The notes under the pieces are model-generated. The model saw nothing but the letters and a program-made list of their open reading frames with translations, was not told the origin of the DNA and ran no database searches. The translations under genes were made by a program, and so were the position numbers. From CBDUBH01 sp965365345 (lineage in GTDB: Bacteria; Bacteroidota; Ignavibacteria; Ignavibacteriales; SURF-24): 22,182 nt of DNA. The stretch is taken from positions 1 to 22,182 of the forward strand of contig CBDUBH010000058.1 of the NCBI GenBank assembly GCA_965365345.1, in the 5' to 3' direction. This document shows positions 1-6,959 of the stretch, one piece after another; within the stretch, counting starts at the first letter, position 1, and each line of letters starts with the position of its first letter.

Positions 1-814
1 CAGTTTCTGTTTGCCATTTTAAATTTTTAAAATTCAATATCTGATAATGTCCGCATTTCGTGCATGGAACGTAAGGTTTTCTCATATCACTATCAGAATA
101 TCTGGATTCAATTCTGCTTTTTCCCTTTACCGTACATGTTGAAGCGATAATTATTTTTCGATTTGGGAATGTTTGAGTTCTCTTTTCAGCAAGCAGAACC
201 GGGTCACCTTCATCACCAACTGACTGAGGAATTCTATCGGCATCATCAACAACTAAAACTCTTTTTGATCTTTGAGCAAGCGCATTTGGAGTATTTCCAC
301 CGGCTAGATCTATGCTTCCACCTACAAAAGATTTATGTAAAGTAGCATTTTCCGAATCGCGGCTTCTTTCCTTTGAAACTCTATCTTTCAAAACAGGAGT
401 ATCTCTTATCATATAACGAAGTTTTTCACGCGAGTAAGCTCTTGCCATATCAATAGTAGGATGTAAAACCATCATTGGACTTGGATCAATATGAATAAAG
501 TACCCAATAATGTTATTTATAATTTCAGTCTTTACAACCTGCGCACTTCCCCAGATATAGATTCCTTCAACTTGAGGATCATTAACAGAATCCATTATTT
601 CAACAGCGAAAGGAACTCTTTTATTGTTCCATTTACCGGGATAAGCAGACACTTCAGAGCTTACTATTCTGTATTTATCAGCCCATTCAGAAACTGTGAT
701 CTTTGGAACCGGTCTTAATGCAGATCTACCCGATTCTATGAGCTCTTCTAAATTTTGTTTGAAAATCTCATAGTATTCATGAATTATTTCGTTATCAAAA
801 TTTTCTTTAAACAT
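1..814 (-). CDS. Phage terminase large subunit, GpA family (5' part only, runs off left edge)
   Basis: Reading the minus strand from the ATG at 814 gives 271 open codons with no stop before the window edge. The family is the lambda GpA-type packaging ATPase/nuclease, which docks on the portal and cuts concatemers; full length is about 600 aa, so under half is visible. Seen in order: the conserved N-terminal block with YPGKWNNKRVPF (58-69) and EIMD (72-75), a Walker A-like GSAQVVKTE (89-97), the block PTIDMARAYSREKLRYMI, a Walker B-like VLVVDDADRIP (187-196), and a CxxC zinc knuckle PCTKCGHYQ (250-258). Odd points: the usual Walker A glycine before Lys is Val94, and the expected Walker B Glu is Asp191. 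The start overlaps the end of the small subunit gene by 8 nt, which suggests translational coupling. Family call is firm; activity is not certain. Confidence 0.88.
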   Translation of the reverse strand, partial: MFKENFDNEIIHEYYEIFKQNLEELIESGRSALRPVPKITVSEWADKYRIVSSEVSAYPGKWNNKRVPFAVEIMDSVNDPQVEGIYIWGSAQVVKTEIINNIIGYFIHIDPSPMMVLHPTIDMARAYSREKLRYMIRDTPVLKDRVSKERSRDSENATLHKSFVGGSIDLAGGNTPNALAQRSKRVLVVDDADRIPQSVGDEGDPVLLAEKRTQTFPNRKIIIASTCTVKGKSRIESRYSDSDMRKPYVPCTKCGHYQILNFKNLKWQTET

Positions 815-1310
815 CGTTAACTTCTTTAGTTTTTATTTCCGGATTCTTATCAAATGCAGGCATGCTAGATATCCTATATCTAACTTCATCTATTTCTTCA
901 ATAAGGATTTTAATGACCAACTCACGAACTTCCGGAGGAATCCGCGGACTTACTTTTAACGGAATTACGTCCAAGGCTTTACTAATGATCTTTGTCTCTT
1001 CCACCCATGAATACTTAGCCATTTCCAATGGAAGCAAAGAACCGATTTTCTTTTCTAATTCGAGCTGCTTTAATTTGTCGTTAGTTCGGGTAAGTGATTT
1101 TTGCGGATCCTCATCTTTTAATTTTGCAATTTCTTTTCTATGAATATCTCTTTGATAATTAAGCCAGAATTTTATTGACTCAAATAAGTTAAACTTATTC
1201 CAATCCTCTTTAGGATGCCCATGATCACGTACTAATTCAGAAATATATTTTTCTGAAACACCATAAATTTCAGCTAATTCACTTGTTGATATTGAAATAT
1301 TTTTAATCAT
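807..1310 (-). CDS. Phage terminase small subunit, Nu1-like
   Basis: 167 aa. The N-terminal 60 residues hold a helix-turn-helix (STSELAEIYGVSEKYISELVRDHG), as in lambda Nu1, which binds cos DNA. Then comes a charged helix (DKLKQLELEKKIGSLLPLE) followed by the block MAKYSWVEETKIISKALDVIPLKVSPRI, which is the usual signature of Nu1-type small subunits (region that contacts the large subunit). It sits directly upstream of, and overlaps, the GpA-type large subunit, the standard order. A GGA lies 8 nt upstream of the ATG as a weak ribosome site. The 113-bp gap in front of it holds the GC-rich cos candidate, as expected if the protein binds there. Confidence 0.82.
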   Translation of the reverse strand: MIKNISISTSELAEIYGVSEKYISELVRDHGHPKEDWNKFNLFESIKFWLNYQRDIHRKEIAKLKDEDPQKSLTRTNDKLKQLELEKKIGSLLPLEMAKYSWVEETKIISKALDVIPLKVSPRIPPEVRELVIKILIEEIDEVRYRISSMPAFDKNPEIKTKEVNDV

Positions 1311-1371
1311 TTTTTAATCCAATTATAAATTCAGGTACAGGTAATCCAAAATAATTCTGTAACTAGAAAGA

Positions 1372-1423
1372 ATCCGGGCGTGGCCGTTACCCTTGGAAAT
1401 TCACCTAGGGAAGGACCCGCGCA
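1372..1423. other. GC-rich patch upstream of terminase genes: candidate cos site
   Basis: About 50 bp between the tail-like gene and the terminase small subunit gene is visibly GC-rich inside very AT-rich DNA. On the minus strand it begins GCGCGGGTCCTTCCCTAGG right after the upstream stop codon and continues through AAGGGTAACGGCCACGCCC. It contains the palindrome CCTAGG, with GGG/CCC runs around it. In lambda, cosN/cosB lies immediately before nu1 in the same orientation, so the position fits. No overhang can be read from the sequence alone. Confidence 0.4.
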
Positions 1424-1996
1424 TCATTCTCCTTTCTTTCTTAGTAATTCATCATAAAAGATCTTATTAAACTTGACGTTTGCTATCTTTTCACCGGTAT
1501 CTTTGAATTTCCATTCGGGAGCAATCTTTGCTTTTTTAATTAAATTGTACATTAGTTTAACAATTGATCTTTTACCTCTGCCGGTCCTCTTAAAAATGTG
1601 GATCTTACCGTCATTCTTATCAGTTACAATAAATGAGTTCTTAAGATTGCGAGGTTTATTTGATGAAAAGATCAAATCCTTTTTGCTTCTTCTTACATTC
1701 GATGTAGGAACAGCACGGGTTTTACTCTGAGGAAGTCTTTCTTCACCTTCTTCATGTCCAGTCATCCATGGCGCATCATTCCATATCTTTGATCTTAATT
1801 TGTCTTTAGTTGCAGGAGTTACTCTGATTGAATACTTACCACGTTCAAGCCATGCTTTTCTTATTGAGAATCTTCTTTTAGTCCCAATGATCAATCCCTG
1901 CTGTACTTCCTTTGCTGTTTTAGTTAATGATATTGCAGTAACGATAGTAATTTTCTTTCTCATTTTATTCATTACTGATTTTAAATTATTAGCCAT
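1424..1996 (-). CDS. Phage minor tail protein Z / neck-like protein
   Basis: 190 aa, basic. The N-terminus has SLTKTAKEVQQGLIIGTKRRFSI then a short RG..SIRVTPATKDKL stretch; this pattern (helix with TAKEVQ, then beta segments and VxPAxK) resembles the lambda gpZ / HK97 gp10 tail-completion group. The middle HEEGEERLPQSKTRAVP and the C-terminal IHIFKRTGRGKRSIVKLMYNL also match that type of fold. Such proteins join head and tail. The start has GAGG 5 nt upstream of the ATG. Odd: it lies upstream of the terminase genes and next to the replication region, not among structural genes. The family call rests on remembered sequence patterns, so it is moderate; it could be another basic virion protein. 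Confidence 0.45.
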   Translation of the reverse strand: MANNLKSVMNKMRKKITIVTAISLTKTAKEVQQGLIIGTKRRFSIRKAWLERGKYSIRVTPATKDKLRSKIWNDAPWMTGHEEGEERLPQSKTRAVPTSNVRRSKKDLIFSSNKPRNLKNSFIVTDKNDGKIHIFKRTGRGKRSIVKLMYNLIKKAKIAPEWKFKDTGEKIANVKFNKIFYDELLRKKGE

Positions 1997-2004
1997 AAAA
2001 ACCT

Positions 2005-2427
2005 CTAAGCATTAAAGATTATATTACTTGCAACTTCACCTTTATCCAGGTCTTCAAAGATGTTTGATTTTGCAGTGTGCTTAATTAACTGATTGGATTC
2101 GCAATAATCCTTTAATTCCTGCCATACTTTCAATCTCTCAGGAGTTTTTACATAATCAAGGAAGAATTCAGCTATGTAGTAGCCAACTGCAAAAGCCAAA
2201 GTAATACTAGCTGTATAGCCCAGACTTTCAATTCTCTTTTCCAATCTATCCAATCTTTCACGCATTTCTGCAATCTGCTTGTCATCAGTTGGATTATCAG
2301 CCACATAAACATCAATTACTTTATTCACATAAGCTGTATACTCTTTAGATTCTATTCCCCCGTAGTTTTCTGCAATCCAAAGCAGCGCAGATAAAACCAC
2401 AATAGTTTTTCTATCAGAATTACTCAT
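2005..2427 (-). CDS. Hypothetical phage protein with coiled coil and one membrane segment
   Basis: 140 aa from the ATG at 2427. That start is chosen over the ATG at 2433 because AAGGA sits 8 nt before it but only 2 nt before the other. I do not recognise a family. Residues about 50-72 (ADNPTDDKQIAEMRERLDRL and after) form a short coiled coil; about 73-93 (YTASITLAFAVGYYIAEFFL) look like one transmembrane helix or a buried amphipathic helix. The C-terminus is charged. It is 8 nt upstream of the tail-like gene, so the two are probably co-transcribed. The iteron cluster lies directly upstream, so its promoter would lie in or near those repeats. Confidence 0.55.
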   Translation of the reverse strand: MSNSDRKTIVVLSALLWIAENYGGIESKEYTAYVNKVIDVYVADNPTDDKQIAEMRERLDRLEKRIESLGYTASITLAFAVGYYIAEFFLDYVKTPERLKVWQELKDYCESNQLIKHTAKSNIFEDLDKGEVASNIIFNA

Positions 2428-2446
2428 AATCATGTTCCTTTAATTT

Positions 2447-2718
2447 TGTAGGTATGTGTAGTTACCTTATTAAATTTACCTATCTACATTTATTTGTTTA
2501 TTTTTAAGCCATAATCATATTATTTATTTGATTTGTAGGTATGTAGTTATGTAGTTAGGTTACTTTTAAAATAAATTATCTTTTGAAATTATTTATTTTA
2601 AGGCTTTACGTCAGTAGCTACATACCTACAAACGGATTAACCCCTTGTAAATTCAATGATTTAACCTTTGTAGGTATGTGCATTTTTCTACATACCTACA
2701 CTTACCTACGTACCCACA
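2447..2718. repeat. Iteron cluster (TGTAGGTATGT motif, both orientations), candidate replication origin
   Basis: The 289-bp gap between the helicase gene and the next gene carries a 12-bp motif TGTAGGTATGT(G/A). Clear copies in plus orientation: 2447-2458, 2534-2545, 2669-2680. Clear copies in minus orientation (TACATACCTACA): 2619-2630 and 2689-2700. Degenerate copies: about 2478-2488, 2549-2560 and 2707-2718. The pair 2669-2679/2690-2700 forms a perfect 11-bp inverted repeat with a 10-nt loop. Between the motifs the DNA is almost pure A/T, as in an unwinding element. Position next to the primase and helicase genes supports an origin bound by a phage initiator; an operator array is the alternative. 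Confidence 0.6.
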
Positions 2719-2722
2719 TTTA

Positions 2723-4126
2723 TTAAATAGGAAATTCTTCTTGTACCTCTTCAGTTACCGGTGAATCTATGTCAGTAATTTGAGTTTCAGTTATTTTCTT
2801 TACAGCCCACAACTTAGTTACTGTTCCGTTTAATCTTTTCGACACCTTTGTAAAGCCATTTTTACTTAAAGCAAGACCTAAATTCTTTACTACGGTATTG
2901 TTTATATTTATATTATCAACTTTAGATTTTATATAATCAGCTATTCCTGAAGCAGTCATATAATCAACTTGATTGAACATCTGATCTTTCTCTGATGGAA
3001 CTTTCAAGTATGTTAAAAGATATTCCTCCTCAAATCCTTTTAGTGAAAAATCTTGATTATGAAGCTCAATAAGTTTAATGTCATCTTTGTCAAACCAGTA
3101 TCTAAAGCCATTTTTATACATATCCAAAGCCTGAGCATAAATTTTATCTATGTTGTAGCTATCATTTAGATCAATATCTTCAATTTCTACAGTAAAAAAT
3201 CTTCTTGTACCGGTTTCATCCCGCAAAAATTCTTTATTATTTATGGTTCCACAGAAGCTGGCTCTCCTTTTTAAGTGAACATCCCTTCTTGCATATGGTA
3301 ATCTTACTACAACTTGATCTTGTGTAATTTTACTTTTTACAGATTCAATATCAGATTTATGAAGTGAAGCCATTTCATCTAAATTAATCAGCATTTTGTA
3401 TGCTAAATATTTTTCATGGTCTTTATTGTGCATCTGAAAATTTGCGCCGTAGTAATATTTCATCTGCATATTTTTGGGAACAATATTTTTAAGGAATGTT
3501 GTTTTATATCTGGATTGACCGCCCATTAATATAAAACATGTTTGATTTATGTAATATGCATGCGGTTGATCTTCAACTAGAGAGACAACTAAAGCCACAA
3601 ACCATTTTTTAAAGCCTTCAACTAAGTATTCACGGTGGTCTTCATCTTTTAGTTTTATCTGTTTAAGAAATTCAGTTATATGATCTTGCCCATCCCATTT
3701 TGGGATATTAAACAGATAATCTTTAAAAGGATTAAATCTTTTTGCTACTTTACTTGAATAAATAATTGTTTCAAAATCAGCTTTAGAAAGATTAAAGCCG
3801 AGATTTAATTTAATGTCAAGGAACATGTCGTTGTATTCCATGTCATCAAAATATTTGAATTCTTTTTCTTCTTTCCTTTTAATATCCAGATCGGTATTTA
3901 TTACATTAAAAACCATCTCATATTTTGATTCCAGATAATCAATTGCTTTTAGCAATTTATATTTAGCATTGTTACTCGGCTCTAAATCAATTCCAAAATT
4001 ATCTTTTATGTAAGAAAGCAGCTCGTTCATCGTTTCATATTCTTTAGATTTGAACGCACTTTTTTCCGACTTAACCTTTTTTTCCGAAACTTTCTTTAAT
4101 TCTTCCTGTACTTTTTCGTTATCCAT
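2723..4126 (-). CDS. VirE-type (virulence-associated E family) replicative helicase
   Basis: 467 aa. The core matches the VirE/PF05272 group of phage SF3-like helicases, which unwind DNA together with a primase. Seen: the lead-in FNPFKDYLFNIPKWDGQDHI (131-150), Walker A GGQSRYKTT (202-210), Walker B MLINLDE (245-251), the sensor/Arg block FCGTINNKEFLRDETGTRRFF (291-311) with Asn296/297 and Arg308/309, and a C-terminal winged-helix-like segment (about 385-450). The N-terminal 90 residues are charged and poorly conserved-looking. The start overlaps the primase stop by 8 nt, so the two are translationally coupled. All motor residues look intact. No primase domain is fused here; it is in the neighbour. 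Confidence 0.85.
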   Translation of the reverse strand: MDNEKVQEELKKVSEKKVKSEKSAFKSKEYETMNELLSYIKDNFGIDLEPSNNAKYKLLKAIDYLESKYEMVFNVINTDLDIKRKEEKEFKYFDDMEYNDMFLDIKLNLGFNLSKADFETIIYSSKVAKRFNPFKDYLFNIPKWDGQDHITEFLKQIKLKDEDHREYLVEGFKKWFVALVVSLVEDQPHAYYINQTCFILMGGQSRYKTTFLKNIVPKNMQMKYYYGANFQMHNKDHEKYLAYKMLINLDEMASLHKSDIESVKSKITQDQVVVRLPYARRDVHLKRRASFCGTINNKEFLRDETGTRRFFTVEIEDIDLNDSYNIDKIYAQALDMYKNGFRYWFDKDDIKLIELHNQDFSLKGFEEEYLLTYLKVPSEKDQMFNQVDYMTASGIADYIKSKVDNININNTVVKNLGLALSKNGFTKVSKRLNGTVTKLWAVKKITETQITDIDSPVTEEVQEEFPI

Positions 4127-5273
4127 TTACCACCAAGAATTCATTTATATCTTTTGTAGGAAGTTCTTTTACTGTAAATTCTTTTTTGTAGTGAGCAAAT
4201 ATCTCTGTCAGCTTGCTTAGTAAACCTTTGCCGGCTTCATCATTATCACCGCAGAAAAGAATATTATAGTGCAAAAGCCTTTTGAACTTGTCTAATGTGG
4301 GAATATTGCTAGCTCCAGGGATGCAAAGCGTATTATACCCAATCTGTTCCAAAGCCACGCAGTCAAATTCACCTTCAACCAAAAATAATTTCTCACCCGG
4401 AAGCATTTTATTTAATATATCAGTGTTGAAAAACCGCTTTGTAGCATTAAGCCCCAGCAGATCATTGCCAAGTCCGATATATTTGCACCGGTCTGTTTTT
4501 GTGTTGTTATCCTGGTCGAAGTAACGGCCGCGCAGATAAATTATTTCGTTATTGTGCAAGTAAGGAATAATGATTCTGTGAGCAAAGAAAATAAGATTTC
4601 CCTTTTGATTAAAAAGTCCGGACTTTTGAAGCATTTCAAGCGGAAATAATTTCTTCAAATGATTATTCACTTCAAAATAATTATCAACGCAGAATATTTT
4701 AAAGCGTTTAATCAGATCCCAGTCAAGTTTCCTTTCTGTGATTAAGTACAAAGCCGCTTTTTCATTCCATCCTTTCGATTGGCAGTATTCATAGAATTCC
4801 TTGAATACTTTTTTATTGTTTTCTAATCTGAATAATTTTACTGTTTTTAATGCTTCTTTTTCGCTATCTGTAAAGCCTAATCTTTCGTAATAAACCTCTT
4901 TTTCTTCCTCAGTCATGTCTTCAATGACATTTTCAGAATTTTTATTGAAATAATTTTCAGAATAATTTTCGCTTCTTTTCGATAGCTGAATATTTTCGCG
5001 AGTAATTCCGCAAATTTCAGCAAGTTCTTTTATAGCGGTAGTTTTATCGATGTTGCAGGCATCCTGGTAAAATTGAATTACATCTCCGCCTTGCCCGGTG
5101 GCGAAGCAATAATATTTATTAGACGAAATATTCAATAATAATGAAGGTGATTTTTCATTTTTGTAAATAGAATTAATGAAATAATTCTTTCCCTGTCTGA
5201 TCGGCCTGAATCCAAGCTTTTTTACAACTTCAAGGATGCCTATATATTTTTTTATTTCATCTATTACTGACAT
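4119..5273 (-). CDS. DnaG-like TOPRIM primase with degenerate CHC2 zinc finger
   Basis: 384 aa. Residues about 5-90 have the layout of a DnaG CHC2 zinc-binding domain (YFINSIYKNEKSPSLLLN, YYCFATGQGGDVIQF), but the CPFH ligands are replaced by NSIY (34-37) and only Cys56 of the second pair remains, so zinc is probably not bound. The TOPRIM domain is intact: LVEGEFD with Glu300 and CGDNDEAG with Asp343 and Asp345, the metal-binding acidic residues. The role is to make RNA primers at the prophage fork, with the VirE helicase encoded next. The start is coupled to the upstream gene through TAATG (1-nt overlap). Length is shorter than host DnaG (about 600 aa) because the helicase-binding domain is absent. 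Confidence 0.82.
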   Translation of the reverse strand: MSVIDEIKKYIGILEVVKKLGFRPIRQGKNYFINSIYKNEKSPSLLLNISSNKYYCFATGQGGDVIQFYQDACNIDKTTAIKELAEICGITRENIQLSKRSENYSENYFNKNSENVIEDMTEEEKEVYYERLGFTDSEKEALKTVKLFRLENNKKVFKEFYEYCQSKGWNEKAALYLITERKLDWDLIKRFKIFCVDNYFEVNNHLKKLFPLEMLQKSGLFNQKGNLIFFAHRIIIPYLHNNEIIYLRGRYFDQDNNTKTDRCKYIGLGNDLLGLNATKRFFNTDILNKMLPGEKLFLVEGEFDCVALEQIGYNTLCIPGASNIPTLDKFKRLLHYNILFCGDNDEAGKGLLSKLTEIFAHYKKEFTVKELPTKDINEFLVVNG

Positions 5274-5653
5274 TACTGATTGACATTTTTATTCATTTTT
5301 TCTTTTGCCAATTGAGTTATTATTGCATCTGCCAAAGCAATTATATCATTTGCTACGGGTATCATATTTATAGGAGCATTTCCATCATTATACACACCTG
5401 ATATATAATTCAATCCCCCTTGAGCAATTGACATTATTAACCATTGCCGAAAATCATGTTTATCTACATTATTTATTTCTCTTCTTGCGGCATTAAGTTG
5501 TTTAGAATATTCATCCCATTTCTTTTTCGTTTCAGTACTAAAAACTAGTAATTCAGCTTCGTGTTCTTCAAATCCTTCAGTTTTTTCAATGTCCCAGCAA
5601 GGATCCGAAACCCAATCACTTTTTAATTTTTCAATTTCTTCTTTATTAGCCAT
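5273..5653 (-). CDS. Hypothetical phage early protein
   Basis: 126 aa, acidic N-terminus (MANKEEIEKLKSDWVSDPCW) and a helical C-terminus (NDIIALADAIITQLAKEKM). I do not recognise a family. The start is supported by GAGGG just before the ATG. Its stop overlaps the start of the primase gene as TAATG, so it is the first gene of a coupled triplet with primase and helicase, which suggests a role in replication. Confidence 0.6.
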   Translation of the reverse strand: MANKEEIEKLKSDWVSDPCWDIEKTEGFEEHEAELLVFSTETKKKWDEYSKQLNAARREINNVDKHDFRQWLIMSIAQGGLNYISGVYNDGNAPINMIPVANDIIALADAIITQLAKEKMNKNVNQ

Positions 5654-5668
5654 TTTACCCTCGAAATT

Positions 5669-5899
5669 TTATTGCCTAAATTTTGATTCTTGAAATTCGT
5701 GCTCATATTCATTCAGATCTACAACAGCATGATCAAGCTGCTTTAATTGATTTGTAAATCCTTCAGGAAAATATGAGATCTTATGAAGCTCACGAGCTTG
5801 TTTTATTACTTCCTTCTGCAATCTTAATCTTTCCCGTAGCTCTTCCAATTCAGCTTCCATTTTCTCAAATTCTTCTTTACAAAACCTGCACATTGCCAT
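5669..5899 (-). CDS. Small coiled-coil protein with CxxC
   Basis: 76 aa from the ATG at 5899; an ATG exists 21 nt further upstream (5920), but AAGG lies 9 nt before the chosen one. The N-terminus MAMCRFCKEEFEKM has a single CxxC; residues about 10-45 (EEFEKMEAELEELRERLRLQ) are a strong coiled coil. No family recognised. It overlaps the 3' end of the upstream gene by about 23 nt, which suggests coupled translation in the early operon. Confidence 0.5.
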   Translation of the reverse strand: MAMCRFCKEEFEKMEAELEELRERLRLQKEVIKQARELHKISYFPEGFTNQLKQLDHAVVDLNEYEHEFQESKFRQ

Positions 5900-6431
5900 A
5901 ACTTTCAGCCTTAATTTCATTTATAAGTGATGTGATCTCATCGGAATACATATCCCAATATTTTTTAGCTGATAAACTGTAACTTAAAAGTGTGTAAAGC
6001 AGATTTTTATCATACCAGTAAAGGATTGTCAGAAGTGCCCTGTAAGAATCTTTTATTTCTGCTTCTATTTTCATTTCGCTTTGTTTTAACCTTTGCAGAT
6101 TATCCCCGAATTTAGGAATGTAACTTGTTTCAACTAAAAACACTTCACCGCAGAGTTCATAATTTTTATAATAAAAATCCTTTTTCACAAACCTTGCACC
6201 ATTGCATTTATCACATAAAACCGTATCATCTATCCCGCTGTTTAATCCATACTTTTCATAAAAACCAACACCGGCACATTCATCACATCTAACATCTTTT
6301 ATTTTGTAGTAATAGCCCAAATAAGAACCATACTGCTGCAAGATCTTTTCTTTTACTTTCATGAAAACATATTTTTCAATGTAGATTGTGGTGCTTGCTA
6401 TTTTGAACGATTTGAAAATTTCAGGATGCAT
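5877..6431 (-). CDS. Hypothetical phage protein with DnaJ-type zinc knuckles
   Basis: 184 aa. The clear feature is a pair of CxxCxG knuckles: CDECAGVGF (about 49-57) and CDKCNGARF (about 73-81), the spacing pattern of the DnaJ cysteine-rich zinc domain. It lacks the J domain and the other two knuckles of DnaJ, so it is not a co-chaperone by itself. The rest is helical with aromatic residues. The start has GAGGAT 6 nt upstream, located within the end of the small upstream reading frame. It lies in the early operon between small unknown genes and the replication block. A nucleic-acid or protein-binding role is only a guess. Confidence 0.6.
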   Translation of the reverse strand: MHPEIFKSFKIASTTIYIEKYVFMKVKEKILQQYGSYLGYYYKIKDVRCDECAGVGFYEKYGLNSGIDDTVLCDKCNGARFVKKDFYYKNYELCGEVFLVETSYIPKFGDNLQRLKQSEMKIEAEIKDSYRALLTILYWYDKNLLYTLLSYSLSAKKYWDMYSDEITSLINEIKAESYGNVQVL

Positions 6432-6564
6432 GTTTATCCTCTATTAATAAAATGATTGTATCAACACCATTTATTTTTTTGATCTCAATAATCCCTTTTA
6501 GCAAAAGATCCATTAAGATCTTAGCATTATTTATTCTTGCTTTTTCTGATATTTGAGATTTCAA
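6421..6564 (-). CDS. Possible small protein, TTG start (47 aa)
   Basis: A 48-codon frame that fills the otherwise empty gap between two early genes. It begins with TTG at 6564, with AAGGA 9 nt upstream, and its TGA overlaps the start region of the next gene (ATGCATCCTGA). The predicted protein is helical and charged, with AKILMDLLLKGIIEIKK near the middle, which looks like a small helical DNA-binding or winged-helix fragment. It has no ATG start except at residue 18 (6513). Support is the ribosome site, spacing and coupling only. Confidence 0.4.
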   Translation of the reverse strand: MKSQISEKARINNAKILMDLLLKGIIEIKKINGVDTIILLIEDKHAS

Positions 6565-6818
6565 TTTCTTCTTTCCTTAACTTGTTCATCAAGTTTTCGG
6601 AGCAAAGCTGAATCAATACCGCAACAGATGACCAATTTGCTATCCCTGGTAGATCTTAGCGTGTACTGAAATTTTGTTTTTACAATTACTATGTATGGTT
6701 GTCCCGCGTAAAGAACTACATTACCTATTTCTGCTTTCATTCTGTCACCATTTTTTAGAAGTCCGGAGAGATTATCCTCTCCGGACAAGGGTTCTAAGGT
6801 TGAGTCAACTATATGCAT
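6561..6818 (-). CDS. Hypothetical phage early protein
   Basis: 85 aa if read from the ATG at 6818; no family recognised. The conserved-looking part begins near residue 24 (GDRMKAEIGNVVLYAGQPYI) and has alternating hydrophobics typical of a small beta domain. No good ribosome site precedes the ATG at 6818. An ATG at 6740 has GGTGA close upstream and would give 59 aa and place the GC-rich 10-bp hairpin (6761-6786) in the leader. Which start is used is open. Confidence 0.5.
   Translation of the reverse strand: MHIVDSTLEPLSGEDNLSGLLKNGDRMKAEIGNVVLYAGQPYIVIVKTKFQYTLRSTRDSKLVICCGIDSALLRKLDEQVKERRN
6761..6786. promoter_or_regulatory. Perfect 10-bp GC-rich inverted repeat
   Basis: GTCCGGAGAG (6761-6770) and CTCTCCGGAC (6777-6786) pair perfectly around a 6-nt loop. 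The arms are GC-rich in AT-rich surroundings. No U-tract follows on either strand, so it is not a standard terminator. It lies at the 5' end of the gene at 6561-6818, where it could be an operator or an RNA hairpin controlling start choice. A 5-bp inverted repeat (GTTGA/TCAAC) lies about 15 bp away. Confidence 0.45.
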
Positions 6819-6834
6819 CTTTTTTCTTGCTTTT

Positions 6835-6942
6835 TTATAAATTATTTTTCACTTTAAATACGAAAGGTCCCTTGCAGTTAAGTGTAATACCTTTCTGTTT
6901 AAGCTTTTTAGACAAAGTTTTTATCAAAGCCGGTACTCGCAA
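6835..6942 (-). CDS. Possible small protein, TTG start (35 aa)
   Basis: A short open frame in the gap between two early genes, reading into a basic peptide whose C-terminal part (KKLKQKGITLNCKGPFVF) looks like real protein, not AT-rich noise. There is no ATG; TTG at 6942 is the best start and there is no clear ribosome site. An 8-bp inverted repeat (6926-6933/6945-6952) overlaps its start. It could be a genuine microprotein or the relic of a longer gene. Confidence 0.3.
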   Translation of the reverse strand: MRVPALIKTLSKKLKQKGITLNCKGPFVFKVKNNL

Positions 6943-6959
6943 TGCCGGCTTTATTCTTT

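Noticed and set aside
163..718. Two plus-strand open frames (60 and 75 aa)
   Set aside because: They are antisense to the terminase large subunit, whose conserved motifs are clear; they have low-complexity, unrelated sequence.
2447..2718. CRISPR-like repeats
   Set aside because: Repeats are only 12 bp, occur in both orientations and have irregular spacing; no cas genes. An iteron array fits better.
6926..6952. Terminator hairpin AAAGCCGG/CCGGCTTT
   Set aside because: On the minus strand no T-run follows the stem. On the plus strand TTATTCTTTTT follows, but no plus gene ends there. It also overlaps a possible small gene start, so it was noted only as an inverted repeat.
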